Shown here piece after piece: positions 1-10,155 of a stretch of DNA of 28,795 nt; the stretch's first letter is position 1, and each line of letters opens with the position of its first letter. Both the position numbers and the translations under genes were made by a program. The stretch comes from Symsagittifera roscoffensis. Taxonomy: Eukaryota; Xenacoelomorpha; Acoela; Convolutidae. The notes below the pieces were generated by a model, which saw only the letters and a list, made by a program, of their open reading frames with translations, ran no database searches and was not told the origin of the DNA. Where the stretch lies: NCBI RefSeq assembly GCF_963678635.1, contig NW_026970720.1, positions 1 to 28,795 of the forward strand, written 5' to 3'.

Positions 1-2015
1 ATTTTCAATATATATTTTTATATGATTGTTGAAATTTTTATAAATCTTTTCATTATGAATCATTTAAGAATACGCGCAGCTCCTGGAACGTTTGGATATA
101 AAACTAATTGAACTAGCCACTTCTCGTCTGAACCACAACCTGAGCGGAAAGAAAAGAGATCTTTTCTCGTTGCCGTGCTCTAGTGGATGTTTAGGAAAGT
201 TCAACCTTCTGGAAAAAGGAAAAACCGGTGAAGGAAAACTCTAATGAGCTGACAAGAAAACTGAAAGAAACCAGGACTGTCAAAAAGGATTTTGATCACT
301 ACAACAACGGAGGAAGGAGATAATAAGATGTTGGCCGGTAACCGACAGTCTTCAAAGGAGTTTTTTGAAGAGATTCATACAGAAAAACACTATGATACAA
401 AGTATGATTTCAACTTGCTCCTCCCAAAAGCAATTTTAACCTTGTTTACATGTACTACATTAAGCGACCGAAAAATTTGAACCATGAATGTCTCAGAGAT
501 ACTTGTGGCGTTCGATTTGGCTGGTGTTTGAAAGATATGGCTTCTACTTGTGACGTGAGCGTGGAAAACTAAATGATGTTTTTCATGCTCTAACACCAGT
601 ATCGAAGTGTTTGCTAACGAGCAGTACAGTGCCGAGCGTGACCTCAAAGAGGTCAGTTTGAAAAGATAGTCGGATGGAGACCATTGATCGGCAAAAAAAA
701 TTAAATGCGGTTTTGATTCCGAGACAAAGCCGTCCCTGTCCCGATTAACATAAGCACAAAAATAGTTTCTCTCTTCAAATCAACTAAGAGTTTCAAAAAA
801 TTAACAAATTGATTGTGTTCATCATGCTTCTTTCACACGAAAGTGATTTTTTTAATTACTCAGAACCATTTATGAGATAGGCTTTTCAACAATTGGCTTG
901 GCATTTGCTTTGACGGAAGTGTTCGGGTCTCACTCAATTGCTATCGATCCGCGATATGCAAGCTTGCGTAACAGCTCAAAATTTTATGGTTTATTTTCTA
1001 AAAAAATAGTTCGTTTTCTAAAATATTTATCTACCTTTGATGTTGTGGATTTTTAAATAAAATTTGCAAGAATTTATCGTAAAATTCGTTTTCATCAATT
1101 CTAATGTGGAATAGAACTTAATGATTCTACGGGTTCTTGTTTCAAAAAACTATTTTTGCAACGGGATAAACACATCATGTTAAGGTTTTGGACGAGTTTT
1201 TCCTTTACCCTTAAGTAAATCACCCTCCCAATTTCGATGCCCAAAAAACGTTCGATAGTTCTTCTATGTCGCTATGGAATTTTGAGTATTGCTTTTTGTC
1301 TCCTATAGTCAATCCCTGAATGTTTTTCTCTCTAATAACCTAAGTGTGAGCTTAACTTTAAACCTGATTTAAATTTAAATATTTTTCCATCATTTTGAGC
1401 TTATTTTAAAAAATAAAACGAAAAGTTTTCTTGCTTAAGTAGAAGAAGCTGCTTTACAAGTAAACAGTTTTTACCTTTTTATTTAAAATTTTATATCATA
1501 ATTGAAGTTTTTATAGATATTTTCATTACGAAAAATAATTCTATATAGGAGTTTCTTGAAGAGATTCATACAGAAAAACACTATGATTCAAAGTATGGTT
1601 TCAGCTTGCTCCTTCCGTAAGCATTTTTAACCTTGTTTACATTTACAGCATCAAGAGACCTATAATTTTGAACCATTAATATCTCAGAGGCACGTGTGGC
1701 ATTTGATTTGGTTGATGTTTGAAAGATATGGTTTCTTTTTGTGATGTGAGCGAGGAAAACCAAATAATGTTCATGCTTTCACACCAGTATCGAAATAATT
1801 GCTAACGAGCAGCACAGTGCCGAGCACGACCTCACAGAGGTCAGTTTGAAAAGATAGTCGGATGGAGACCAATGATCGGGAACAAAAAACTTTGTGCGTG
1901 GATTGGAATTCGAGACAAAACCCGCCATGATGTTAATTTATCTGGTTTCTGAGCTTTACTTTTTTCAGTAACCCAAAATGTCCCAAATAACCTAAACACA
2001 AAATTGGTCAGAAAG

Positions 2016-2117
2016 GTTTTTTTTTTTTTTTTTACTTCATACCCGCACTAAAAAACTGAAATTTCGGAAAGTTGGAAAAATTGAGAGTGCTTCTTTGTGA
2101 ATTGCTTGAGCAGAAAA
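2016..2117. repeat. Fragment of the palindromic-element end inside tandem copy B
   Basis: A T-run followed by about 90 bp is nearly identical to 4843-4945, the outer left flank and start of the large palindrome. It sits at the place where copy B is longer than copy A. It therefore looks like a short remnant of the palindromic repeat family captured by this tandem unit, later than the first duplication. Confidence 0.6.
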
Positions 2118-3521
2118 AGTCAAAATTAAATGCGGTTTTGATTCCGAGACAAAGCCTTCCCTGTCCCAATTAACATAAACACAAAAATAGTTTCTCTCTT
2201 CAAATCAACTAAAAATTTTAAAAAATTAACAAATTGATTGTGTTCATCATGCTTCTTTCACACGAAAGTGATTTTTTTAATTACTCAGAACCATTTATGA
2301 TATAGGCTTTTCAACAATTGGCTTGGCATTTGCTTTGACGGAAGTGTTCGGGTCTCACTCAATTGCTATCGATCCGCGATATGCAAGCTTGCGTAACAGC
2401 TCAAAATTTTATGGTTTATTTTCTAAAAAAAATAGTTCGTTTTCTAAAATTTTTATCTACCTTTGATGTTGCGGATTTTTAATTAAAATTTGCAAGAATT
2501 TATCGTAAAATTCATTTTCATCAATTCTAATGTGGAATAGAACTAAATGATTCTACCGGTTCTTGTTTCAAAAAACTATTTTTGCAACGAGACAAACACA
2601 TCATGTTAAGGTTTTGGACGAGTTTTTCCTTTACCCTTAAATAAATCAGCCTCCCAATTTCGATACCCAAAAAAAATTCGATAGTTCTTCTATGTCGCTA
2701 TGGAATTTTGAGTATTGCTTTTTGTCTCCTGTAGTCAATCCCTGAATATTTTTCTCTCTAATAACCTAAGTGTGAGCTTAACTTTAAACCTGATTTAAAT
2801 TTAAATATTTTTCCATCATTTTGAGCTTATTTTAAAAAATAAAACGAAAAGTTTTCTTGCTTAAGTAGAAGAAGCTGCTTTACAAGGAAACAGTTTTTAC
2901 ATTTTTATTTAAAATTTTATATCATAATTGAAGTTTTTATAGATATTTTCATTACGAAAAATAATTCTATATAGGAGTTTCTTGAAGAGATTCATACAGA
3001 AAAACACTATAATTCAAAGTATGGTTTCAGCTTGCTCCTTCCGTAAGCATTTTTAACCTTGTTTACATTTACAGCATCAAGAGACCTATAATTTTGAACC
3101 ATTAATATCTCAGAGGTACGTGTGGCATTTGATTTGGTTGATGTTTGAAAGATATGGTTTCTTTTTGTGATGTGAGCGAGGAAAACCAAATAATGTTCAT
3201 GCTTTCACACCAGTATCGAAATAATTGCTAACGAGCACAGTCAAAGAGGTCAGTTTGAAAAGATAGTCGGATGGAGACCAATGATCGGGAACAAAAAACT
3301 TTGTGCGTGGATTGGTGTTCGAGACAAAACCCGCCATGATGTTAATTTATCTGGTTTCTGAGCTTTACTTTTTTCAGTAACCCAAAATGTCCCAAATTAC
3401 CTAAACACAGAATTGGATTCTCTCTTCGAATCAACTAAAACTTAAAAAAAAAAGAAGAAAATGATTGTGTTAATCATAAGTCAGACATGCTCCTTTCACA
3501 CGAAAGTGATTTTTAAAAATA

Positions 3522-3943
3522 CAGAGGTGCATTTAGGGGGGGGGCGGTTGTGGACGCTTCCTTTCAGGGATTCCAACCCCAAGGCTGCCGACCTCACGAG
3601 TCCCCCCTTTGTACTATTTTGAGATATCTATTTTTGGTGACGGACCCCAAAACTTTTCTAAAGGCGCCTTCAGCGCCGATATATACCAATTTTGAGGGGG
3701 GATGGCGCGCCAAAAAACGCAGTTTTTTGGTCAAAATTTTCCAAAAAAGCCTAAAAACGCCTTTTTGGCCTGTTTTTTCAAAATTTTGGCTGCGGCTCAG
3801 AAGCTTCGGTCAAAGTGGGGTCTTTATAGAGAGTTAGTTAAGCTCGAAAAATCAATTTGGTCGACGTAAAAAGAAAGTTGACAAACTTTTCAAAATTTTT
3901 TTGAAAGTGCTCCCCCCTCAAAAAAATCCTAGAGCTGCCCCTG
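3522..3943. mobile_element. 422-bp inverted-repeat insert in tandem copy C (MITE-like)
   Basis: The sequence interrupts copy C between blocks that are contiguous in copies A and B. Its left end begins CAGAGGTGC and its right end finishes GCTGCCCCTG, so the ends are imperfect inverted repeats of the CAGGGG type common in hAT elements. A G-run follows the left end and a C-run precedes the right end. I see no clear 8-bp target duplication, so the superfamily is uncertain. The plus-strand frame open across 3550-3837 is low-complexity and not supported as a gene. Confidence 0.55.
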
Positions 3944-4590
3944 CTCAGAACTATTTATGATATAGGCTTTCCAACAATTGGCTTGGAACTTGTTTTGTCG
4001 GATGTTATTAGGTTTGACTCAATTTCTATCGATCAGCGATATGCGAACTTGCGTAACAGCTTTTTATACCTACGAACACCTCAGCGGCTACAGGTGTCAA
4101 AAATTTATGGTTTACTTTCTTTAAAAAAAGTTTAGTTTCTAAAGTATTAAGCTATCTTTGAGGTTGTTGATTTTAAAATTCGCAAGATTTTATCGTAAAA
4201 CTCATCTTCATCAATTCTAATGTGAAGTAGAGCTTAACGAATCTACCGGTTCTCGTTTCAAAAAACTATTGTTGATACGGACAAACACATCATGTTAAAG
4301 TTTTGGACGAGATTTTCCTTTACCTTGAAGTACATCAGCCTTCAAATTTCGAAACCCAAAAAAAGTTCGATAGTTTCTCTATGTCGCTATGGAATTTTCA
4401 GTATGGCATTTTTGTCTCCTATAGTCAACTATTGAAAATTTTTTCTCTCTATTAACGTAAATGCGAGCCTACATTTAAACCATTTTTTATATTCAATTAT
4501 TTTTCAATCAATTTGAGCTAATTTTAAAAAAGAAAACGAAAAGTTTTCCGCTTAAGTAGAAAAAGACGCTGCTTTACAAGTAAACAGTTA

Positions 4591-4900
4591 GAGTTATACA
4601 GAACGGTAACTGGATTAAAGTCTATTGATGTTATAGACCCACCAAAAATGATTGAATTAAACACCAATTCTCGGTTAATATTATCTTAAAACATTTCTCT
4701 TTCTATCGCTCATGTCGTCAAGGACAGTTAAAAAGAACACGACTGCTGGTATATCAGGGCAATGCCCTGAATTTTTCAAATTCCAATTGAAACATTTTTG
4801 CTTAAATATTTGACAAAAAATTGGGAAAAAAGAAGGTTTTTTGTTGTTTTTTTTACTTCATACACGCACTAAAAAACTGAAACTTCGGAAAATTGGAAAA
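4591..4900. other. Spacer between tandem array and palindromic element
   Basis: No gene seen. The last 60 bp (from about 4843) are shared with the fragment in tandem copy B, so the mobile repeat may begin slightly before the palindromic arms. The rest is unassigned AT-rich sequence. Confidence 0.5.
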
Positions 4901-6290
4901 ATTGAGAGTGCTTCTTTGTGAATTGCTTGAGCAGAAAAAGTCAAACGCTCCTACAGCTTTATTTAAATGAAGTTTTACCTAGTTGGAGACAGAAAAATAA
5001 CGCAAATTCATTGGTAATCAGTTAAAATACAACTGAAGAGTATTAGGGTTACAAACATTATAATTTATTTGTGTATAGAAAAAAAACACTTTTTCCTAGT
5101 GGTCATGGTGGAGGAAAAATGTAACTTTATTTCCACCAGGCTCTTTTCCACACCCCCCCCCCACACACACACACACACATTTCAAAGTTTTCATTTTTCT
5201 GAGTTATTTTTCGTGTTGAAAGTCTGATGTTACGATGTAAGGTTAGAAAGAAAAATTTGTTCGAAATAGTTAATTGTTCATCATGCAAAGTTTCATTGTT
5301 TTATGAAAACGTTAACAAAAATTTTGAAACCGAAAATCAAATACATGAGGGGGATTTTAGAGGTTGATGTTCTCTAGGCACGTCAGCCTGGTTGTGTTGA
5401 GGGGTTGGTCGTGATCAAAAACCATTTCAGTGATAAATTTTCTACTAGCTCTTTTCTCCGTCCTCTCACAGAAAAACTCTTTTCGGCAGTCTATTCGATT
5501 GATATTTATCCGTAAAAAACGCGTTAAAGTGAACGAGCAATGTTTGCATGCAAAATGACGTGAACACTTTTAGTACCTGCATATTGTTGTTCTTCAAAGG
5601 GGATGAGATTCCCATCCTCTTTGAAGGACTACAACATACAGACATTAAAAAGTGTTCACGTCAGTTTGCATAACTGCCATTCAAATAGGTTATCGAAACA
5701 GAGTTTTCCGTGCCAAATTTAATTGAGGTGTAGCAGCGTGGAGTTTATCTTTTAAAAATGAATTTGAAAGATGAGGGGACGGGAAGGAGAGCTAGTAGAA
5801 ATTTTATCACTGAAATGGTTTTTGATCACGACCAACCCCTCAACACAACGAGGTTGACGTGCCTAGAGAGCATCAGCCTCTAAAATCCCCCTCATGCATT
5901 TGATTTTCGGTTTCGAAATTTTTTTTAACGTTGTCATAAAACAATGAAATTTTGCATGGTGAACAAACTAACTATTGTGAACAAATTTTTTTCTAGCCTT
6001 ACATCGTAACATTTTCTAGCCTTAAAAGGTAGGAGGGGGGATTGTTAAATAGATTCTAAAAAAAGTGTACATTTTGGGTTTAAATAAAAGACCACAGTTT
6101 TTCAATCATCTGCTATGAGTCAATAACCTCAAAAGTTTCAAACCCTATTACTCATCAGTTTAATGTTAACTGATTAACAAGTGAATTCGCGTAACTCTCT
6201 GTCATCAACTAGGTAAAATTTCATTCAAATGAAGCTGTGGGAGTTTTTGACTTTTTCTGCTCAAGGCATGCACAAAAAAGCACTCTCAAT
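4901..6290. mobile_element. ~1.4-kb palindromic repeat with ~0.7-kb inverted arms
   Basis: The left arm (from 4901) is mirrored by the right arm (to 6290). Clear paired blocks are about 4901-5000 with 6195-6290, 5221-5440 with 5800-6020, and 5540-5605 with 5613-5690. The centre lies near 5609, where CTTCAAAG and CTTTGAAG flank a short loop. The arms differ by substitutions and small indels, so the palindrome is old enough to have diverged. I find no transposase. It is best read as a non-autonomous foldback-type element or two head-to-head copies of one repeat. Parts of the right arm resemble the smaller elements at 8889-9105 and 9534-9756. Confidence 0.75.
5153..5179. repeat. C10 run followed by (CA)9 microsatellite
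   Basis: Ten C residues run straight into nine CA dinucleotides within the left arm of the palindrome. The right arm has no equivalent CA tract, so the expansion arose after the arms separated. Confidence 0.9.
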
Positions 6291-6533
6291 TTTTTGCAGA
6301 CATTTTTCCCAAATTTCATTTTCTTGATGTCGTTAAAATGTATTTTTGTTTTCAAGTCAATTTTTTGCAATTGTTTCCAAGCCACATTAGTGCCCCCTTT
6401 CACCCCGTAAGATAAAAGTGAGAGATAATTAACACCCTCAATGTTACTTGGCGGATCATCTGATGAGTTATCGGTATTTGGTGGTGGTAAACATTTCCAC
6501 GTTGAGGTAGTTTTTCTCAGCAAAATTGAGATA

Positions 6534-6718
6534 CACAAGTGGACAAATTTAAACGCAAGTTCTAAATTTTACTCTGTAGAATGCCTGTTTTCAATGTACA
6601 TTTTAGACAACAATTTTTTTGAAATACAGTAAAATTTTTACATTGACAAAATCTACATGGAAAACAGGCATTTTAGAGATTAAAATCCTGAATTTGTGCT
6701 TAAATTTGCCCACTAGTG
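6534..6718. mobile_element. 185-bp Tc1/mariner-like MITE
   Basis: The element starts CACAAGTGGACAAATTT and ends AAATTTGCCCACTAGTG. These are inverted repeats, and most of the remaining length also folds back (for example GCCTGTTTTC near 6583 against GAAAACAGGC near 6659). It is flanked by TA on both sides (6532-6533 and 6719-6720), the target duplication of Tc1/mariner elements. It has no coding capacity. The superfamily is inferred only from the TA and the CACTAGTG-like ends. Confidence 0.75.
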
Positions 6719-7251
6719 TACAAAACTGAGATTTATTGTTCCTTGCGAAAAAAAAACGGATAACTACGCTTGGTGTTGTAACATTCGCCCGGAAGATGCA
6801 TATCGACGGAAAATAAAGCTAGGTTCTAAGACGACTGGCTAACGTCTAAACAGAGCTCTACATGCTTTTCACCGTCTCTACCAAGCCAGTTCTTTTGGTG
6901 GTCTTTCTAACATCGGGTCGACAAAAACGTTACTGTTCTCCGGCTTTGACCAGAACGCTCAAATTAACTTAATTACATGCAAAAATTGTGAGCTCATGGC
7001 TGGGTCTCAGTATCCCCAGACCACGAGGTCACTCCTAAAATCAGGGCTACTACTATTTATTGAATTATTATTGTTTTTGTTCAGTAGATAAAAATCATCA
7101 TCTCCATCGAAGATGGATCAACCCTTTCCCCCAACTCCTAGCTTCTCATCCTAACAAAATGAATTGAGATGTTAATTAAATTCAATTCAGGACATAATAG
7201 GGAAGCTAAAAGTTTGTATAAAATGATATAAGTTCCAGTCCCGAGACCCCT
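6719..7251. other. Unassigned intergenic sequence
   Basis: I see no supported gene, RNA or repeat here. Short open frames on both strands lack any recognisable domain. Confidence 0.5.
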
Positions 7252-7368
7252 CCGGATTCTTGAATCCGGGGAAATAAGACCCTTATCTTCCTTCCGGAAG
7301 GCTGTCTTCCACCCTTAACCGTTGTTTGCAACGGTCTTGCAACTATTGTAGCGACACAATAGTTGCAA
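7252..7368. other. Cluster of four consecutive hairpins/palindromes
   Basis: Four inverted repeats follow one another within 117 bp. They are an 8-bp stem with 2-nt loop (7252-7269), a perfect 12-bp palindrome (7290-7301), a 7-bp stem with 4-nt loop (7318-7335) and a 13-bp stem with 6-nt loop (7337-7368). The local base composition is richer in G+C than the surroundings. No known RNA family is recognised. It could be a structured RNA, a repeat fragment or a region prone to extrusion. Confidence 0.6.
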
Positions 7369-8140
7369 CTCGGAGCGGTCTCTGCTAACTCTGCAATTTT
7401 CGTTGTTATCGCTATCGCAACTAATGTTGTTGTGTTTATTTCAGTTTCTTCTCCAAAATGGCCGTTTCTGACGTTTCTTAGAATTGTTACGTCATCAATT
7501 CGAATTTTTAAAATTTAGGAATTTCCGAATCCTTCAGCCTTCACGATTTGTCCAATCGTTCGAATAACGCTCTTATTCCTTCAAAACCGCCAATTCGGAA
7601 GGTTCGCTGCTAAAAACTCTAAATTGCTGCGTCTGCATTTTGTCCATTCTGGTCGAATGTCACATGTGGTTAGTAAACTGGAAAAAGCCTTGGGTTTTAA
7701 AAACAACTGTGATACAATAAAATAATTGAAAGTTTGCCAACAAAGGTTTTTTGGAGAATTTATATGGTATTTTTCAGATAGTCTGAAATTAGCTCTTTCC
7801 AAAACTCATCAGTTTGTAAGAAATCCAACAAAGTATTGTATTTCAAGCCACACAGTAATCATGTTCCGGGATATCAAATATGACGAAATCAGTCACAACA
7901 CAGCGAACATAAAATGGAATAAAAAAATCATTTTTTTTGGAAATTGGACCGGAAAAGGCAACTTTTGTTTCGCCGGTTGTCTGTTTTTGTTTCCGAACAA
8001 TTTTTCCGTTATTTAAAGATCTCCCCCTTCCTCGATTGTCGGTTTTTGCTAAAACGTAGTTTCATGAATTGGTGAGAGCTAGTCTGTTTCTGTACTTTCT
8101 TAGTTGAAATTACTCTCAGCTAAAATTTTAATTCTGAACT
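7369..8140. other. Unassigned region downstream of the saposin-like gene
   Basis: No supported gene. Weak open frames (7581-7802 minus, 7726-8016 plus) overlap each other and show no domain or signal peptide, so they are not annotated as genes. Confidence 0.45.
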
Positions 8141-8146
8141 TTTATT
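8141..8146 (-). promoter_or_regulatory. Polyadenylation signal of the saposin-like gene
   Basis: Read on the minus strand this is AATAAA, about 42 nt after the TAA stop of the 8188-8505 gene. The spacing suits a short 3' UTR. Confidence 0.6.
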
Positions 8147-8187
8147 CTTAGTTAATAAACTCTTTGTTATAGTGAACGACGAGTTAG

Positions 8188-8505
8188 TTAATCACATACA
8201 CCAATGGCTCCACAGACGGTCCTGGCGTCCAGGGTATCCGAAACTAACTCAAGAAGATCCTTTCCATGATCGTCCGCAAACTGTTTGCACAATTTCTGGG
8301 CATCATCGTCGGCGACTTTGTCACAGTAATCAGAAAGTTTTCCCAGCCACTTATCCCCCTGCGATTGAATGGCGAATCCGACCCCTCTGACTCCAAGCTT
8401 GCAAATGGAACAGGTTTCTAGTTTTCTGTCTTCCTCCATTTCTTGAGCAGATGCACTGGCAGCTACGGTCAGAATCAAACATGAAACAAATGCGGATTTT
8501 ACCAT
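8188..8505 (-). CDS. Secreted saposin-B-domain protein (saposin-like / caenopore-like)
   Basis: A 105-residue intact, intronless ORF. Residues 1-20 form a signal peptide (Lys at 3, hydrophobic core, cut after ASASAQ or nearby). The mature part is one saposin-B domain with six cysteines in the expected order: CSIC near residues 32-35, a Cys in SDYC, one in KLCKQF, then the closing pair VCGAIGVC. The cysteine spacing predicts three disulfides around a four-helix bundle. Family members bind or permeabilise lipid membranes; nematode versions include antibacterial caenopores and secreted effectors. Which role applies here cannot be read from sequence. An AATAAA lies about 42 nt after the stop. On the minus strand a TTTTAG sits about 45 nt before the ATG and could be a splice or trans-splice acceptor. 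Length is normal for single-domain members. Confidence 0.85.
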   Translation of the reverse strand: MVKSAFVSCLILTVAASASAQEMEEDRKLETCSICKLGVRGVGFAIQSQGDKWLGKLSDYCDKVADDDAQKLCKQFADDHGKDLLELVSDTLDARTVCGAIGVCD

Positions 8506-8700
8506 TTTTGAATTGTGACAGTATTTTAAAACCGACTTGTTTTGAGGCTAAAATTAGTGAATATGGTGAACTTAAAGTTACTCATTTTTAGGAATCATTC
8601 TGACTCCTGTTCCCGCGTTTTATTTCCAATTGTTACTAGCAATAATCAACCAAAAAACTGAAAAAAATTTGAGCTGAAAACAGATTATGAACCAAAAAAA

Positions 8701-8731
8701 ATGAGGCTCACGCACTTCGCATAAGCCTCAT
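8701..8731. other. 8-bp stem hairpin upstream of the saposin-like gene
   Basis: ATGAGGCT (8701-8708) pairs with AGCCTCAT (8724-8731) around a 15-nt loop, about 200 bp upstream of the saposin-like start codon. The function is unknown and it may be chance. Confidence 0.35.
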
Positions 8732-8888
8732 ATTTATGGTGTAACGAGGAAGTGTTTGTCACTATACTGTCCTTTTTTCAACTCTTTCTGAGATTCACGT
8801 GAGATTCGCTTAAAACGACAATCTTCAGAAAGTTATATTGCTAGGAAATGGCAATTTGTTGCCATGCAATTTGACTACATATGGGTTT

Positions 8889-9105
8889 TGCTCTTTTCCA
8901 GTCCCCCCCCCCTTTGAAACTCAATTTTTAAAAGTCTATTTAACGTTGTCATAATGAAATGAAATTTGGCGTGTTGAACAAATCGACAGTTCTGAACAGA
9001 TTTGTTCTTCATACTTTACAGCGTAACATCACGCGTTTAGCCGTAATAACACGTAAAACAAACATAAAACTCGGTATTTTGAAAAGGGGGAGCTGGAAAA
9101 GAGCC
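8889..9105. mobile_element. 217-bp MITE with 8-bp target duplication (copy 1)
   Basis: Perfect 12-bp inverted repeats GCTCTTTTCCAG (8890-8901) and CTGGAAAAGAGC (9093-9104) bound the element. An 8-bp direct repeat ATGGGTTT flanks it (8881-8888 and 9106-9113). A C-run follows the left end and a G-run precedes the right end. An 8-bp duplication fits hAT, P or Merlin-type transposition; no transposase is present. The interior is closely related to 9534-9756 and to the right arm of the palindrome near 5925-6015. Open frames across it are incidental. Confidence 0.8.
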
Positions 9106-9305
9106 ATGGGTTTTTTCACGCTTTTGAGATTGGAAAAACTATCTATTTATCATTTCAACCATAAATTTGATTGCGAATCGATCTTGTTTTTATGTTCAAA
9201 CTGCCTAATAAGCATTAACCCTGTTGTGCTCGAACTATCAGACTCGGGATTGGCTATTGCGAATGCTAAGCACTGTACTTTAGCGGCATACTTATAATTA
9301 GTAAA

Positions 9306-9519
9306 GGCTCTTTTTTCTTTTCCCCCCCACCTGCAAATTTTTACATGTAAATTTGTTGACCACATTATCCGATTGTTATGAAAATTTACATGCAGACTAA
9401 TAAGGCCACGACAAACATATTTGGTATTCATACTCAACCTCGTAAAACCACTCGTTACACTAATAAGTTGAAACTGAACTGGCGTCAGGTGGGGGGGGGG
9501 GGGGGAAGGAAAAAGAGCC
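9306..9519. mobile_element. 214-bp MITE with 8-bp target duplication (copy 2)
   Basis: The ends GGCTCTTTTT and AAAAAGAGCC are inverted repeats. An 8-bp direct repeat TTAGTAAA flanks the element (9298-9305 and 9520-9527). The termini match copies 1 and 3, but the interior differs, sharing about 75 bp with 9799-9875 instead. A long G-run (about 9491-9505) lies near the right end. It is the clearest single insertion in the cluster. Confidence 0.8.
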
Positions 9520-9533
9520 TTAGTAAATTTTAG

Positions 9534-9756
9534 GGCTCTTTCCCCCCCTTCAAATTCCATTTTGAAAAATCTATTTAACGTTGTCACAATGCAATGAAAT
9601 TTGGCGTGATGAACAAATCGACAATTTTGAACAAATTTCTTCTTCATACTTTACAGCGTAACATCACGCATTTAGCCGTAATAACACGTAAAAGAAATAT
9701 AAAACTCGGTATTTTGAAAGGTGGGGGGGGGGGGGGGGGGGAACTGGGAAAGAGCC
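9534..9756. mobile_element. 223-bp MITE (copy 3)
   Basis: The inverted ends GGCTCTTTCCC (9534-9544) and GGGAAAGAGCC (9746-9756) match perfectly over 11 bp. The interior repeats copy 1 at an offset of 635 bp. A G-run of about 19 (9723-9741) precedes the right end. No matching target duplication is seen, perhaps because of its close packing with copies 2 and 4. Confidence 0.75.
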
Positions 9757-9786
9757 GTTTTTTGAAAGAAGACTGGAAACTGGAAA

Positions 9787-9911
9787 AGAGCCAAATTCAC
9801 ATGCAGACTAATTAGGTCATGATAAACATATTTGGTGTTCATAATTAACCTTGTAAAACCACTCGTTAGACCATAAAATTCATGCTTGAGTGAGGTGGAG
9901 GGGGGAGAGCT
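9787..9911. mobile_element. Partial copy of the copy-2 element
   Basis: The stretch 9799-9875 is a diverged repeat of 9388-9468 (inside copy 2). A terminal-like GGAAAAGAGCC lies just before it, and a G-run with GAGAGCT lies just after it. The arrangement looks truncated or rearranged. From here to the LTR (9912-10155) I see nothing else. Confidence 0.5.
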
Positions 9912-10155
9912 AATTTTAGCATATGTACTTTATACCAGCGACGTATAATTGCATAAAAACGAGATACAAACGTCACTTCAGCAAATGAGAGTACCTTTCT
10001 AAGTGTACCCTGCTAACAGCAAGCTTGGAATTCCTCCGAATGAACATAATCATCCTCATATGTCAACCAGTCCCAGTTTGACACAAATTCTTTCAAACAT
10101 GCTAACATTCAAACCTACTTACATAAATCAAATTGTTTACTGTGAAATCACGTAT

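Larger units (their letters stand above)
1..4590. repeat. Tandem array of ~1.43-kb units (three copies)
   Basis: Three head-to-tail copies of one unit fill this stretch. Copy A lies at about 1-1480, copy B at 1481-2906 and copy C at 2907-4590. B and C are offset by exactly 1426 bp over their first several hundred bases, with very few mismatches. Copy A has about 280 bp (about 70-350) that is missing from B and C, and lacks about 235 bp present in B (about 1885-2118). Copy C is interrupted by an inverted-repeat insert (3522-3943). The short ORFs repeated at the same place in each unit (for example 1581-1763 and 3007-3189, minus) resemble no family I know and are probably incidental. No convincing gene is seen in the unit. 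Confidence 0.85.

Noticed and set aside
241-275. CTAATGAG followed by GAAA, resembling a hammerhead ribozyme core
   Set aside because: The core differs from CTGATGAG and no suitable flanking stems are seen.
3550-3837. Plus-strand 95-codon open frame in the insert of tandem copy C
   Set aside because: It lies within a MITE-like insert, is low-complexity, and shows no domain.
7581-8016. Overlapping frames of 73 (minus) and 96 (plus) codons
   Set aside because: No signal peptide, domain or regulatory context; mutually overlapping and of a length expected by chance.
8959-9815. Open frames of 73-165 codons on both strands over the MITE cluster
   Set aside because: They overlap one another, follow repeat copies and run through homopolymer G/C tracts (for example Gly or Pro runs).
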